Notes under the pieces: model-generated | Databases searched by the model: none | Told to the model about the DNA's origin: nothing | Seen by the model: the letters and a program-made list of their open reading frames with translations, nothing else | Shown here: positions 21,937-34,400 of the stretch, in pieces | How positions within the stretch are numbered: the first letter of the stretch is position 1 | Layout: the number at the start of each line of letters is the position of its first letter | Program-made: the position numbers and the translations under genes | Source: Roridomyces roridus | Lineage: Eukaryota > Basidiomycota > Agaricomycetes > Agaricales > Mycenaceae | Length of the DNA: 64,000 bases | Assembly: GCA_029378245.1 (NCBI GenBank) | Contig: JARKIF010000105.1 | Location: forward strand, 1 to 64,000 | Reading direction: 5' to 3'

Positions 21937-23200
21937 CTACACCCCGTACATCGCTCGAGCATTTTCCCGTGCGACGCTCAACACGCGCGCTGCATCCCAC
22001 ATCTCCGCCCCACCCGCATCTGCACCACTGGCAGCACCCGACCTTGCAGCGGCCTGCGGTTTCGGCAACAAATTCGCAATAAAACCCGCCGTCCAGGGCA
22101 GCATCCCCGAGTGACACAGGGGTAGCTTCTGACCTTTAACTTCAGGCTTCGCAAACGCAGGGAGGTTGTACACCGGGTTGGGGACCATGTACGGTGCGTC
22201 GGTCTCGAGGACGATGCGCAAGCGGGGTGGAGAAGGCGAGGAGGGAAGGAACATGTTGCGCACAGTCGTGGATGTGTCGACGTTCGAGCCGTAGGTGATC
22301 ACACCTTGAAGGAAGGTGAGGGTCATGAGACAGGAGACAAGTGGGAGACTTACCGGTGATGCCGATGTAGAGGTTGGGAAACCAGTCGAGGAGACGTTGA
22401 GCAAACGCGGGGGCGTTGGTGAAGCAGTGAATGTGAATCTATAGAGCGGTCAGATGAAATTTGGAGCGTAAATCGTGAATGCCACCTTGTGATCCTTGGG
22501 CACTTCTGCCTTGAGAATACGCTCCGTGTCCGCATCGGCCTCGCGGGAGTGAATGGTCAGGGGTTTCTTCAGCCGTACTGCGCAGCGCAGCTGACGTATA
22601 AAGACTTCTCGTTGAACGGGCCGTGGCGAGGTGTCGTAGTGATAATCCAGACCCATCTCACCCCAGCCGACACAACGGGGATGCGCCATAGCCTCGATAC
22701 TAAACTCTAACATCAGAACACATGTCGGGCGAGGATAAAAGGACGAACATGTCAGCCTCGATGGCGTCGGTGTAATCCTTTGCCTGGTGGGGATGGACGC
22801 CCATGACGAACCAATACCCCATCCCGCCCCAAAGATCCCGCCTCTTCTCCTCAGTCAGAGCCGAGTCGGCGAATTCACGCCAGAGCGGCCGCACGGGAGC
22901 TTCGCACCAAACATCCACGATCTCTTGCACTCCAGCAGGAACGTAGAGTGCCTGAACAAAGTCGTATACGGTCTTGTATTCGCCGTTAGGGTACTTGCGA
23001 CGATACGACTCGAAAGTCAAGGCGAGATGCGTGTGGGTGTCTACGATGGGCGAGGCAGGGGACACGGCCGGGTGGGCGAGTCGGAAGAGCGATTCTGGGA
23101 TGAATTCGTTGGATCTCTTGTTGTTCACGGCCGGCTGGCTGAGTTGGAAGCCTAGCGATTCTGGGTTGATTTTGACGAATTTCTTGTTGTTTTTTCCCAT
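21937..23200 (-). CDS. TatD-type metal-dependent hydrolase (fungal Scn1-like)
   Basis: TatD family enzymes are TIM-barrel metallohydrolases, generally DNases or phosphodiesterases; the fission-yeast relative is Scn1. The start at 23200 gives MGKNNKKFVKINPES. Metal-site motifs in order: DTHTHLALTF, the Glu in VGWGEMGLDYHY, TIHSREAD, the IHIHCFTNAPAF histidine and the late Asp in VLETDAPYMVP. Other family text includes VDVWCEAPVRPLW and VMGVHPHQAKDY. Introns fall near 22711-22735, 22440-22488 and 22300-22350. The C-terminal extension is Ala-rich and ends ARENARAMYGV. Length, about 375 aa, is in the usual range and all metal ligands appear intact. Confidence 0.85.
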
Positions 23201-23330
23201 TTTGCGATACGAGTTGGAGGTAGCAAACCTGGATGCAAAGGAGAGTGTTATAAAGGCCCGCTTGACTCAGATATGACTCAGAGGCGATCGACGATCGAGA
23301 AACTGGCTGACTCGAACGGAATGGGTAGAA

Positions 23331-24847
23331 AGGACCCTCGAATATACGGTGTGAACTTAGATCCGGAGTCCCGACAAAATTGCCCCGATGGCCCGTCGAA
23401 CTATGGGCCAGAGTCCCGACAAATGGGTTCCGGCGGCCGGTGAACCCTGATCTGAAGTCCAGACAATGGCCCGTGGGCTGATCGAAGTCTGATCCAGAGT
23501 CCCGACATCGGCACAGCGACCCAATATGAGGTGGAGAGAGCGGCTCGCGTAAACTAAGTTGATGGCACATTGTTCGCCATTGTTCGTCGAGCACGGCTCC
23601 ATGTTTGTAGTAGATAATTAATTACAACTCTACCTGATGCTCTTCTCAGGACAGTGCGCTTTACACACCTTCCAGTTGGGTCGTTTCTCCTGCTGCTCCC
23701 ACGAGACGACGCTGTCAAAGAATTCAGTGGTCATGTCGACATCCATCAGTGCCACATGTCCGAAAAACATTGCTGTACTTATACCCCGCTGATAGGTACT
23801 TATAAGAGCCATAAGCACGTAAGCAAAAAACACCTCTCATAAGTGAACTACAAGCAAAAAGTTCGTCTTAGAGGCGATGTATAAGTTGCAGCCTGAAAGT
23901 ATAAGTGCATCGGTCATTTGATAAGCGGATCAACTTGGGATCCAGCCCCAATCCAGCCCAGTCCCTCACGAGTCCAATTCGCCTCGGCTGTCACCGCCTT
24001 CGTCGCCGGCCTCCTCATCGCTCCCTCCATCGACGTGTCAATAGCTTGGCTACTAGTGGTTACCATCCTTTAACAGAGTCTACCCACCGACGGCCGTCGT
24101 GGACGGATGGTTCTCAACCCGGAGGGCAGTCATCCCAGTGTCTTCAAGCTGCAGCTGGCCGTCCCAGGCCCCCAAGGCGAACCTTTCCATCGCCAAAAAT
24201 GCCAAACCCATACATGGGGTATGGGAGGGGTATGGGAGGCATAAAAGGCCGCAGGAGCCTCATACGGTCTCAAAAGGGCCTCAACCATGTCTTTTCATAT
24301 CGATAGGGTAGGTCCGGGGACCCGTGCGCGCAGCCCAACGATTATATGTAGTTTTTTTTTGTATTCATGTACCTCCCAGAATCGACGCATCCAGCTGAGT
24401 TTAGCGCTTGGCAGCGCTTATGAAATTGATCTAGACTTATCAAAAATTGGACCCGCTTATACATACTTGTCAACACTTGTGACTAACGCTCCACTTACAA
24501 GCTCAAACCCAGATTTCCGACACAGCTCACAAGATACTCAGTTAATGGATGAGAGGGAACAGCTGTCCAAAAGGATGGCAAGCCTGAATACGGTTCGTCG
24601 TCGGGGTCAGGTAAATATTCACATACTGGAGCTGTCAGAGGACGATTGCGGAGACTAGGGGAACTTTAGCAATTTTTAGCGAATTTTTTGAACTCTGATC
24701 CAAAGTCCCGACATCGGCGATTTTGGGTCGAACTCAGAGCCGGAATCCCGACACGATTTTGGGCGGGGGTCGGGACAAAAGTCCCGACAAAATTTTCGAG
24801 ACGCCGAAATTCCGGATCTAAGTTCACACCGTATATTCGAGGGTCCT
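23331..24847. mobile_element. 1.5-kb element with perfect 37-bp terminal inverted repeats
   Basis: The left end begins aggaccctcgaatatacggt at 23331; the right end is its exact inverse to 37 bp, ending at 24847. The 8-bp word gggtagaa flanks both sides (23323-23330 and 24848-24855), suggesting a hAT-like element. Subterminal copies of a gatccagagtcccgaca-like motif occur at both ends, several of them in the same orientation. There is no convincing transposase, so it is probably non-autonomous. The interior includes a segment rich in ataag/cttat words around 23765-23905. Identical ends suggest a comparatively recent insertion. Confidence 0.85.
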
Positions 24848-24955
24848 GGGTAGAAGAGCAGACGATGATGTTTACGTAATTGCATCACGGACTCTCCCTT
24901 CGCCGTCGCCAAACAGCCGCAATTGGCCCTCTGTTTTGCACTCCCATCTTCTTCT

Positions 24956-25656
24956 ATGTCTGCTTCCACGGAACGCTTCATTCAAACTGTATTCGGTCTT
25001 GATCCAAATGTGGAGGAAGACACTGTCCGCCTCATGGCGTTGGACCTGCAAACTCGCTACTCTGAACCCCAGCGCCACTATCACACTCTGCAACACATTT
25101 CTCACATGCTCCGCGGCTACGAGTCGTGCGGCGCGTCTAGTGGAGCCATAGAGCTTGCAATATGGTTCCACGACTGCGTATATGACCCAGTCCGAGGTGG
25201 GCCTTGGAATGAGAGGGAGAGCATCCGTGTTTGGGAACGGTTCGTCCAGTCGACGGGTTCGGACATCATGGTGCGCTACATCTATCTGCCTCGACCAAAT
25301 CCTATCCTCAACCGCAGCAGAAAGAGCTGAAATCCCCTGTCTCCACACTCATCGAGGCTACCATCTCCCACTGCATTCCGGAGGTCATCCCGGACCATCT
25401 CGACGCTTCCCAGGTCGCGATCTTCCTCGACCTCGACATGGGCATTCTGGCCGAATCCGCTGAGATTTACAGCAAATATTCACAGGACATCCGAGAAGAG
25501 TACTCGCATTTTCCAGCAGAGGTTTATCGCGCCGGGCGCGTCAAAGTCCTGGAGCAGTTCTTGTCCCGTGAGCGTATATTTTTGAGTCCTGGGACAGAGG
25601 ATTTGGAACGACGAGCCAGGACGAATATACGAGAGGAAATTAAACGTCTTGTGTAG
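24956..25656 (+). CDS. HD-superfamily metal-dependent phosphohydrolase-like protein
   Basis: The start at 24956 gives MSASTERFIQTVFGLD. Intron 25271-25317 joins TGSDIM to QKELKSPVSTLIEA. HD-type features: the histidine-rich RHYHTLQHISHM, the metal-binding HD pair in AIWFHDCVYD, and a late Asp in FLDLDMGILAES. About 218 aa, normal for small fungal members of this family (predicted HD phosphohydrolases of unknown substrate). It ends REEIKRLV at 25656. No transit peptide or membrane segment seen. The start lies about 110 bp from the end of the neighbouring 1.5-kb transposon, so that insertion now forms part of its upstream region. Confidence 0.8.
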
Positions 25657-25914
25657 GATGTCGATCAATGCACTTTGCTATGGGCAAACTCCGAGAAAGT
25701 CCAAGTGCACCGTGGTTCAATGGGACAAGGGTGTTCCGATACCGTTCACTGTGACCGTCAAGCGGTCGAACAAGGAGGATTGGTCGTTGATTGGTCGACA
25801 CAACCGGCGTTTTGGATGCGCTCCGTTCAAACTTCTGCAGCTTGAAGTTCTGCTCTGCGAACGCCGAAACATGTGCAAAGTATCCAGACTAGATTCACAC
25901 ACTTTCATATGCCA

Positions 25915-25941
25915 CCACCTCCAAGACGGTCTTGGAGGTGG
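25915..25941. repeat. Perfect 13-bp palindrome with 1-nt spacer
   Basis: ccacctccaagac (25915-25927), g, then its exact inverse gtcttggaggtgg (25929-25941). One arm is shared with the dispersed repeat at 13205. Confidence 0.8.
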
Positions 25942-26070
25942 TCCTCAATGCGATCTGATGATCTCCCCACACCTGCCCGATACTTTCACGATGATAGCAG
26001 CAAAGCCAGAGCAAATAATACAACGCTAACGTCCCGATTAGGGAATTTTCTGCTTCGTCAGCATGACGAC
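25928..26070. repeat. Dispersed repeat, copy B
   Basis: Matches copy A (13205-13390) at gtcttggaggtggtcct and at agcaaataatacaacgct ... gggaatttt, in the same order and orientation. The rest of 25660-26610 shows no recognisable gene. Confidence 0.5.
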
Positions 26071-26617
26071 GGCCCGTCGACCGAGTCGACCGACTTGCGT
26101 GGTGCGCGTTGAGGCTTCGGGACCGAAGAACCGCTCTACGCGGCTGGATAGAGCTGGATTCGGCGCCATATAGCGCCATATTCACCGTTGCTAGACAACA
26201 CGTCGCGCGTGCGTCCAGTGTCCATATGCACAGAAAGGTTCGCAAATCCCCGATGCCTTCCGGGACTCGCCACGCAAGACGCTGAGCGAGATCGGACGCG
26301 GCGTCGAATGTGGGTTGAACGCTTCCGTTTGACGGTACGCGTAACGCTGCCAAGAGGCAAGTGGAGTGTTTGATCAACAACTTTTCTTTCTTGATCTTGA
26401 CCACAACAACCACTCAGACCATGTGGCTGGCTTGGCCATATGTCCCTCTTGGGCACTCCAGCTCTCCTTTCCCTCCATTCCACCATCAACCTTTCGAAAA
26501 ATGAATGTCGGACGGATCTTGGTTCGGTTAGCGCCTTGACGGTCACTTTGCCGACATGATTACGCCCTTTAAATAGTGTCCACTGTCTTGTCTCAGATTC
26601 TCATCCGCTCCCTCTCC

Positions 26618-28045
26618 ATGCCCTCCTCTGTGTCTCCCCTGGACCGACTCATCTATCATGTCTATCTCACATGCCTGCCGTTCAACCCCGGTTCCACCAA
26701 ACACCTATGTTCGCCCGGCGCGCCCTGCATCCTAGCCCGCGCCTTCTTGTCTCCAGTCCTTGACCTCAGACTCGTAGCGTCCTCTTGGAACACCGCAGTC
26801 CTCGCCTTTCAACAAACCAAACGCGGTGCCTTTTTCGAGCAAGTGGAAGACGGCGTGTATTACCCCCACCCATGGCACATCAACACACGCATCCGCAAAG
26901 CGGTGCTCCTCTCGCGCTACCGCGTGTTCTACACCATCGCCTCCGAAGATGGTCGGTAACATCTATCTATCTGTACGCTTGCCGACGATGCCTCCTCCTT
27001 GCAGGCAGCCGTGGGGTATTCCTGGCTTACGACTTGGGTGAAGGGTGCGCCGCCGGAAGACAAGTCGTCATCAAGGCGTGGGTGGAAAACTCGGATTTCG
27101 AATGCCAGCGCGAGGTTGCGGCGTACCGTGCTCTCAGTGCTAGTGCCGGTCTAGGTCCGTGTGAGGGCGTACCCACGCCCGTCGGCTTGCCCCAAGCACA
27201 GCATGACCCCATGTGTGACGTCTATGCGCTTGTCCTTCCCAAGCTGGGCCCAACGCTCGAGGACCTCCGTGCTCTCCTTCCTGATGGGAGGTTCGATTTG
27301 AGGATGGTGTTGGTTGTTGCGATCCAAATGGTTACTCTTTAATCCTCACTTATTTTTTTGTAATGCTAACACCATGCAGATTGACCGCTACCAATCCATC
27401 CACGCCCGCGGGCTCATCCACAACGGGATGAAGCCCGCGAATATCTGCCTCGCACCTCGAGATAGCTCGGACCCGCCGGGGATGCTTTACTGCATTGATT
27501 TCGGCTTCACAACCGAGCTGGATGTGCACGCCGAGTCTCCGCTGCCCAGCCCGCATCGGATTGACGCCATCGGGAATCGGCGATTCATGAGTGTGTTCGC
27601 ACATCACGGAATCAGTGCGTCTTGCCATCTTATAGCGACTCAAGTTGGTTGAATTTATGCAGGTCAATCTCAACGCGACGACCTCGAGTCCCTCGCATAC
27701 CTGCTCTCGTACCTCTTCCACGGCCAACTGCCGTGGGACCCTCCCTCGACTTCTACGAGTCCTACTCGATCGAGCTCCATGTCTCCCGAAAATCGAAAGA
27801 ACCAGCAACAGCAGCCACACGTCTGGCGCCTCAAAACAGCCACCTCAGCCTCGGTCCTCTTCCGCGACATGGACGATTGCTTTACGGAGTTTTGGCGTGA
27901 CTTGAAGGGGTTGGGGCACGCTGAGATGCCGGATTATGCCAAGATTCGGGGGAGGTTTGTGAGGTGTTTGGATCAGGTTGAGCGCAATAGTGGGCAGGGA
28001 GAATTCGGGTGGTGGGATGTCTGGGATCGGGCGAGTGCATCGTAG
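26618..28045 (+). CDS. Casein kinase 1-like protein, probably a pseudokinase
   Basis: The start at 26618 gives MPSSVSPLDRLIYHVYL. The first ~110 residues (LRLVASSWNTAVLAFQ) look vaguely like an F-box remnant or regulatory leader. After an intron near 26955-27005 comes a kinase lobe: a weak glycine loop (SRGVFLAYDLG), VVIKAWVE with the ATP-site lysine, and LPKLGPTLEDL typical of CK1. The catalytic loop reads LIHNGMKPANICL, so the aspartate of HRD is Gly. The DFG motif is kept (YCIDFGFTTE), followed by IGNRRFMSV, then after an intron RDDLESLAYLLSYLFHGQLPW, a CK1 hallmark. It ends at 28045. Loss of the catalytic base makes phosphotransfer unlikely; a binding or scaffold role is inference. Confidence 0.75.
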
Positions 28046-28152
28046 AAGGGTGGGTGGTTTTTTGTCTGTTTTGTGGGTTGATTGGTTCCTTTTGGGCTCG
28101 GGGTTCTTTGTTTGAATGCATTGCTTTGAATTCCACTTTATAGGCTATCGTC

Positions 28153-30049
28153 TCAAGTCTCGAACCTCTTCCTAAACAACACCTTGGCACTCCTATTCGC
28201 CCCGCAAGTCGTCCCAAACCACTCACTGGGCGGACGCACCCCCTCCTCTTCCAACCGGATATCGTACTGCAAGAGAATGTACGCGAGCATGAGTTTCAGC
28301 TCGGTCACAGCGAAGAACCTCTGTAATGCATTCTCAGAAATCTTGATCTTCCAGAGAGAAACGTGAACAAACCCCAGGACATGCGTGTTTCCCGAGACCG
28401 AAGGCCAAAAATGCTGGGTCGGGAGTGGACATCTGATACTTGCTGCTGCCACTTCCCTCACTCTCCTCGGCCTCGCGCATCCGGGCAAATCGAAACCCGT
28501 CAAACTTCTCCGCGTCCGGATAATTGCCTTCGTCGTGGTGAGTCGCGTACGTTGCGGCGGTGATGTACGTCCCCATAGGAAGGTGCGTGCCGTCGGAAAA
28601 GGTGAATCCAGAAGGGGAGAGGACTTTTCGGTGCATGTTTACTGGCCGATTTTTAGTTCTATCGTATTACGGAGGGAGGAGGCGAAGAACTTACTCGCGC
28701 TGACTCCATTGAACCGCTGCGACTCGCGGAGGAAGCTATCGAGCTTGCAACATCGTCCCAATGCACCTTTGCTCCACCCGTTCTCTTGGGACAGAGCAGC
28801 CTCTACCTCTTCCCTCAACGGCGCGACGTAGCTCGGCTCGGCAGCGAGATGATATAAAGCCTGCGTGAACGAGTTGGCTGTGGTGTGCACTGCGAGGAAG
28901 TTGATTTGCATTATGCGCTGGATGAGTGCTGGGATGGTTTTGTCCTCCGGGGAGCCTGAGGGCGCGTGGGTGATGAGCCAGGAGATGAGGTCGTTCTGGA
29001 AAGGGTTTCGGAATTGAGGTCGGATAGTCGAATGGGTTGAACGCACCGGGTCGACGTCCTCGCCGTGAGTTTCCTCCTTCCTGAGACGTTCCTCGATTAT
29101 GGGAGCGAGATGCTTGCTCGCTCGAGAAGTTCCGCGGCGTAGAGGCGAAACGAGTGGGCCGACGATGCTAGGCAAATATTTCTCCCATCCGAATTACTTT
29201 TTTCTGCAGGCACTCACGGCTTCAAGGCGTCCGGAAACAAGTTGATTATCTTTGCCCGCTTTATGACGTTCTCTGCATATTCGATGGTGAGGTCTCTGTA
29301 GTCTGGATTGCGGCCTAATGTTAACCTGATTCAAGTTATGCTTTCCGATGAAGTGAGAATGCGTACAAAGTTCAACGCCGACGAATAACCTGTTACTCGT
29401 CCGAGAGACGATGCGGAGGACTGTCTCGAGCGCCGGAAGGGCGACCCAACCTGTCGCACGCAAGTCAACTCAAACTGGGTATTTAGAGAAAATTCAGAGA
29501 ATTGACTTACCACCGCCTGCAATCAACTTCACCCCGACCTCATCCCCAAACGCGCAAACAACCTCGTCCCAAACGTCAAGGAGCCTCTCATTCGAGCTCC
29601 TCGTCAGTTCTCTTCTTACTACCATTTCATGGTACGGCGTTTCCACGAACCTCATGCCGAGGGTATACTTGACGGCAAGGGTTGCGCCGAATCCACGTGC
29701 AGGGGAGAGTTCGTGTTCGGGCGCCTTGCGGAGGTCGGCGATGAGACGCGGGGAGGACAGGACGTACATCCATTTGTCGGGGTAGGGGACACGGAAGATT
29801 GGTTTGTGCTGCGACTTGTGGTCAGCGCCCGGATTGACTCAAGTCGGGAATTTGAAAGCTTACTTGGTTATACCCCTTCTGAATAATCTTGGGTGCGTTC
29901 TTGAGGTATTCGAGCGCCCCGCGGTATGAGGAGAGTATGCCCTCTGGGCCCATGGCAGGGACAGCGGCATGCGCCTTCCTGTTCTTCTTCAACCAAATGA
30001 AGACCACAAGGCTGATGGAGAGTGCGAGTAGACTGGGAGTAAATTCCAT
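28153..30049 (-). CDS. Cytochrome P450 monooxygenase (1)
   Basis: Haem-thiolate enzyme, anchored in the ER by an N-terminal helix (SLLALSISLVVFIWLKK). The start at 30049 gives MEFTPSLLALS. Seven or more exons. P450 signatures: I-helix NFLAVHTTANSF (the usual AGxxT is altered to AVHTT), ExxR in LRESQRF, and the haem-binding FGLGKHACPG with the cysteine ligand; the next exon begins RFFAVTELKLML. It ends LFRKRFET at 28153. The substrate is not predictable. Related Agaricomycete P450s of this type hydroxylate terpenoids or other hydrophobic compounds (general knowledge). It is convergent with the CK1-like gene, about 108 bp apart. Confidence 0.85.
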
Positions 30050-30447
30050 GAGTTCTTATCCCTCCATAGCTCGACTGGCCGCATTTTAAACTTGGGTGCA
30101 CGTAATTTTCCTTACGGCGCTGCCAAGGTTGAAATGCAGTATGCGTCCCTGTTCTGGAAGGTCGCACCGCAAACCCGATTCTTCGAATTCCTTGTCCATC
30201 GGGGGTCGGAGCGGCCGTGCAGCGCGGGATGGAGCGGCTGGTGGACAGTAGGTTTCTGGTCCTCGGGATGTTCGTGCGGCATCCAAATTGCATGTCCTAG
30301 GGACAGCCCAGAATATTTTGACGGATTTTTGAATGGAAAGGAATGATGCCGAGCTTGTAGGTTGAAAGAGTTGGAATCAACTTGGCATAAGCAAGAATGG
30401 TAAGATTTCGCCGTCTGGTGTCATTTGGATGGCGTACGTGCTCAATA

Positions 30448-30747
30448 GAGACTTTGCGGTGAGCCACCCGGTGGCTCCAACGGCATGCGGTAATGAGTGG
30501 CTACGTCATCTGGTGGCTGCTGGTGGCTGCATTTCCGTATCTCAGTCCCTCTTTCTTCCTCTTATTACGCTCCAGACTCCTTTGATTTCCACCTTCAGCA
30601 ATATGTTGGAGTCAAATTGAGGAGTACAAGGCATAAAGGTACCCTCGCCGTTGAATGCAACCCAGCCGAGCCCAGCCACCAGCTATGACGTAGTCACCCG
30701 GAATCGCATGCCGTTGGAGCCACCCGGGTGGCTCACCGCAAGGTCTC
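30448..30747. mobile_element. Tc1/mariner-type MITE, 300 bp
   Basis: The left end gagactttgcggtgagccac and the inverse of the right end gagaccttgcggtgagccac agree through about 45 bp, including cggtggctccaacggcatgcg with one extra G on the right. The dinucleotide TA flanks both ends (30446-30447 and 30748-30749), as for Tc1/mariner insertions. No coding sequence inside. Confidence 0.8.
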
Positions 30748-30749
30748 TA

Positions 30750-31456
30750 ATATCTTGTTATCCACTCCATCCTTCAGTCTGAACCCCGCAATCTACTGAG
30801 CACGGCAAGGCTCGGTTCAACGGCTCGATGTGCCAGTTTCAACCAGTCACGTGCTATTGGTTGAAAATGTTCAAGGTCGAACGAGGAGATAAAATTCTCA
30901 TTAGGCGCACTGCAAATGCTGACGTAGGGAGAGAAGAAAAAATCCCTGTTCTCAAAACGGGCATATAGGCCTTTGTGCTCCAACTGCCGCCGTTGAAGAG
31001 CGCCCAGAGGGGCATATAATGCGCGATCCAGAACTTACTCCAAGATGCCACCACCCGAAGGCGAGCTGACTGTTCTCCATACGTGTGCTCCAGTGTGCCT
31101 CAATGGTCAGCCTCCATTTGCAACCGTGAAGCTGCCGCTGATGGGTTGGAAAATAGGTTTACGCCAAGATGCTCCTGAGAAGTTTAAGCCCCGGCAGGTT
31201 CCGTCGCTCTTCCGCTTTGCAATGTCATGGGGCAGCTCAAGTGTTATCTAGAAGTAGCTCTGCCGCGGCCACGGACACAGAATGTTTTGTCCGAATTTTT
31301 TCCGGGTGCTTGTTTGAGCTATGATCCGTGAATGCCGCAGGTCAGATCTTCCCCGCATCACGTGGCGGCGTGTCAAGTGATTGCTCGGCGAATTGTCGGA
31401 CAAACAGCGTTTGGTATATACTATCGGTTACCCCACAACTTTTCACTCTACCCATC
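30750..31456. other. Upstream region of the GH3 gene
   Basis: No supported gene. Open frames such as the one near 31045 have no recognisable motif. The segment just before 31457 is the likely GH3 promoter. Confidence 0.4.
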
Positions 31457-34400
31457 ATGGCTCCCTCCGATTTTGCGCACGCCAATGTCGCAGACGTTGT
31501 CGACAAACTCACGACCGACGAGGCCATCCAGCTCATCGCCGGCGTCGGATTCTGGAAGACGCACGCCGTCGACCGTCTAGGCATCCCTGCAGTCAAGGTC
31601 AGCGACGGCCCCAATGGTATACGCGGCAACCACTTTGTTATGGGCACCCCAGCAAAGTGCCTCCCGTCGGCAACCGCGATGGGCGCAACCTGGGATCCCC
31701 AGCTCATCCATGAAGTCGGTCTCAAGCTCCTCGCGGCCGAGGCCAAGCTCCGTGCAGCGTCCGTGATTCTCGCGCCCACGTGTAATATCCAGCGGGTGAC
31801 TAGGCGCTTCTTATATATATAGAAACGTGCTAATGGCCGCCTAGAATCCTCTCGGTGGTCGGGTACGGCCTCCTTGTTGCCACCAAACTCGTTCTCATTC
31901 CGTCGCAGAGTTTTGAGAGTTTCTCAGAAGACCCTCACCTCTCGGGCATGATCGCAGCAGCGTACGTTAATGGAGTCCAAGACGGCGGTATCGGAACTAC
32001 AATCAAGCATTTCGTGTGCGTGTTGAGCAGATATCGTATTGCTCTCACTGAGCCAATTGGACAGCGCCAATGACAAGGAAAACGATCGCATGGCTTACGA
32101 CAGCATCCTCAGCGAGCGTGCGCTGCGTGAAATTTACATGATGCCCTTTATGCTCGCGCAGAAATACGCGAAACCCTGGTCATACATGACTGCGTGCGTG
32201 TGAGATCTTTGTTGCTACATTTTTCGTTTACCCTGCGAACAGATACAACCGCATCAACGGCACACACGTATCCGAAAACCCTCTGATTATCCAGAAAGTC
32301 CTGCGTGACGAGTGGAAGTTTGATGGTTTGGTGAGTGCTTCCACTGTTGAATACAAACTTTCTAATTTCGTGTAGGTTATGAGCGATTGGTTCGGCGTCT
32401 ACAGCGTCGACTTGAGTATCAAAGCCGGTCTCGATCTGGAAATGCCGGGGGTCAACAAATGGCGCTCGCTCGATCTCGTTAACCGGTCTATCCAATCCCG
32501 CAAGCTTACCGTGCGGGATATCAAGAAACGCGCGAACAATGTGCTCGAGCTGGTCAAGAAGTGCGCTGCCGGGGCTCCCGAGGTCCGCGTGTCCCATCTC
32601 AGTTGTTCAACGGCCACAAAACAACTAATCTCTAGGTCCTCGACGGCGACGGTATCGAACGCACCCTCGAATCGGAATCCGACAAGATCCTGATGCAGCG
32701 CGTCGCTGCCGAGTCGATCGTCCTGCTCAAGAACACCGACGGCGTCCTACCCCTCCAACCCTCCACACTCAAGAAGCTCGCAATCGTCGGGCCGAATGCG
32801 AAAGCTATGGTTTTAAGTGGCGGGGGATCGGCTGCACTGAAGCCCTCGTATTTTGTTTCACCGTATGAGGGGATCGTGAATGCGGTCAAGGCTGCGAATC
32901 CGGGTGTGGAGGTGACGTACTCGGAGGGTGCGAGGGCGTACCTTACTTCGCCTTCGTTGGACTATGTTCTTCTCACTGCGGCTGACGGGTCTGCTGAAAG
33001 TAAGAGGGGGTGGCTGGGTTCGTGGTACCGGCACGCGAGCGATGAGGGTATGGAGGCTGTTGGGGATGTTGTCAAGGTGGATTACTTTGACGAGACGCGG
33101 ATTTTCATTAGCAATAGTGCGCCGGAGGAGTTGACCAAGAGGTGGACGCTCAAGTTGAGGGGGTATATGCCCAAGGTGGAGAAGGATACGCCGTTTGAGT
33201 TTGGGTTGATCTCGGCGGGGAGGGCCAAGGTGCGTTGGTTTTCGATTCGTTATCTTTTGCAACTTGAGCTGACTGCGAATGTAGTTGTATGTCGACGGTC
33301 AACTGGTCATTGACAACTGGACGAGGCAGCGTCGCGGAGATGCGTTCTTTGGGTGTGGATCGGAGGAGGAGCAGGGGGTTGTCACGCTGAAAGCTGGAGT
33401 CAGCCATCACGTCGAGGTCGTTTTCGTGAATGTGCGTGCGCCGGCGGATGGAGATGAGGATGAAACTCTCATGGATAGGTGTGTTATCCCTTCTTCTTCC
33501 CAATACCAACTGTTAATCCGTCAACAGCAACCCTGGTATCCGACTCGGCGGCGCAGAGGTCGTCGATTCTGATGCTCTGCTCGACGAGGCGGTGGCGCTG
33601 GCCAAGGACGCCGATGCAGTCATTGCGATTGTGGGACTGAACGCTGATTGGGAGACGGAGGGCAACGATCGGGTGACGCTTGCGCTTCCTGGGAGGACGG
33701 ATGAATTTGTCGAGAGGGTTGCGGCTGCGAATCCCAAGACGATTGTTGTTACCGAGTCGGTGCGTCCTTTCTCTTTCCTGGCCCAACAACCGTTGAGAAG
33801 ACTCGTGTTTCAGGGCTCGTCGATCCTCCTCCCTTGGACGGACAAGGTCCCTGCGATGGTGCACGCATGGTACCTGGGTAATTCCACCGGGGACGCTATC
33901 GCCGATATTCTTCTTGGACGCGTGAATCCGGGCGGCAAGCTTTCGTTGACGTTCCCGAAGAGGGAGGAAGACGTCCCTTCGTATGGACATTTCCATTCAG
34001 AGAACGGGAGAGTGAGATATGCGGAGGATTTGTACGTGGTGAGTCGGTTTGCCTTTTTTTCCCAGACGCGGGTGGCTGATCATGAATGGTTTGAAAGGGA
34101 TACAAGCATTTCCAACATCGGAACATTGAGCCGCAGTTTGCTTTTGGGCACGGTCTCTCTTACACCACGTTCGAATTTTCCAACCTCAAGCTCTCTGCGC
34201 CCTCCGTATCCCCGTCTACCGGCGAATTCTCACTGACTGTTTCGGTGGACATCACCAACACGGGTTCCGTCGCCGGCGCCGAAGTGGCGCAAATCTACAT
34301 CTCGTTACCGCGTACTTCGGAACTTACGCACGTCCCGATGCAGCTCAAGGGGTTCTCCAAGGTGTTCCTTGAGCCGGGGCAGACGGTTAGTGCCAGTGTC

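Noticed and set aside
23331..24847. LTR retrotransposon as explanation of the 1.5-kb element.
   Set aside because: The ends are inverted, not direct, repeats, and there is no gag or reverse transcriptase sequence.
25649..26029. Open frame of 126 codons after the HD-domain gene.
   Set aside because: Runs through a dispersed repeat and a palindrome; no motif or intron signals.
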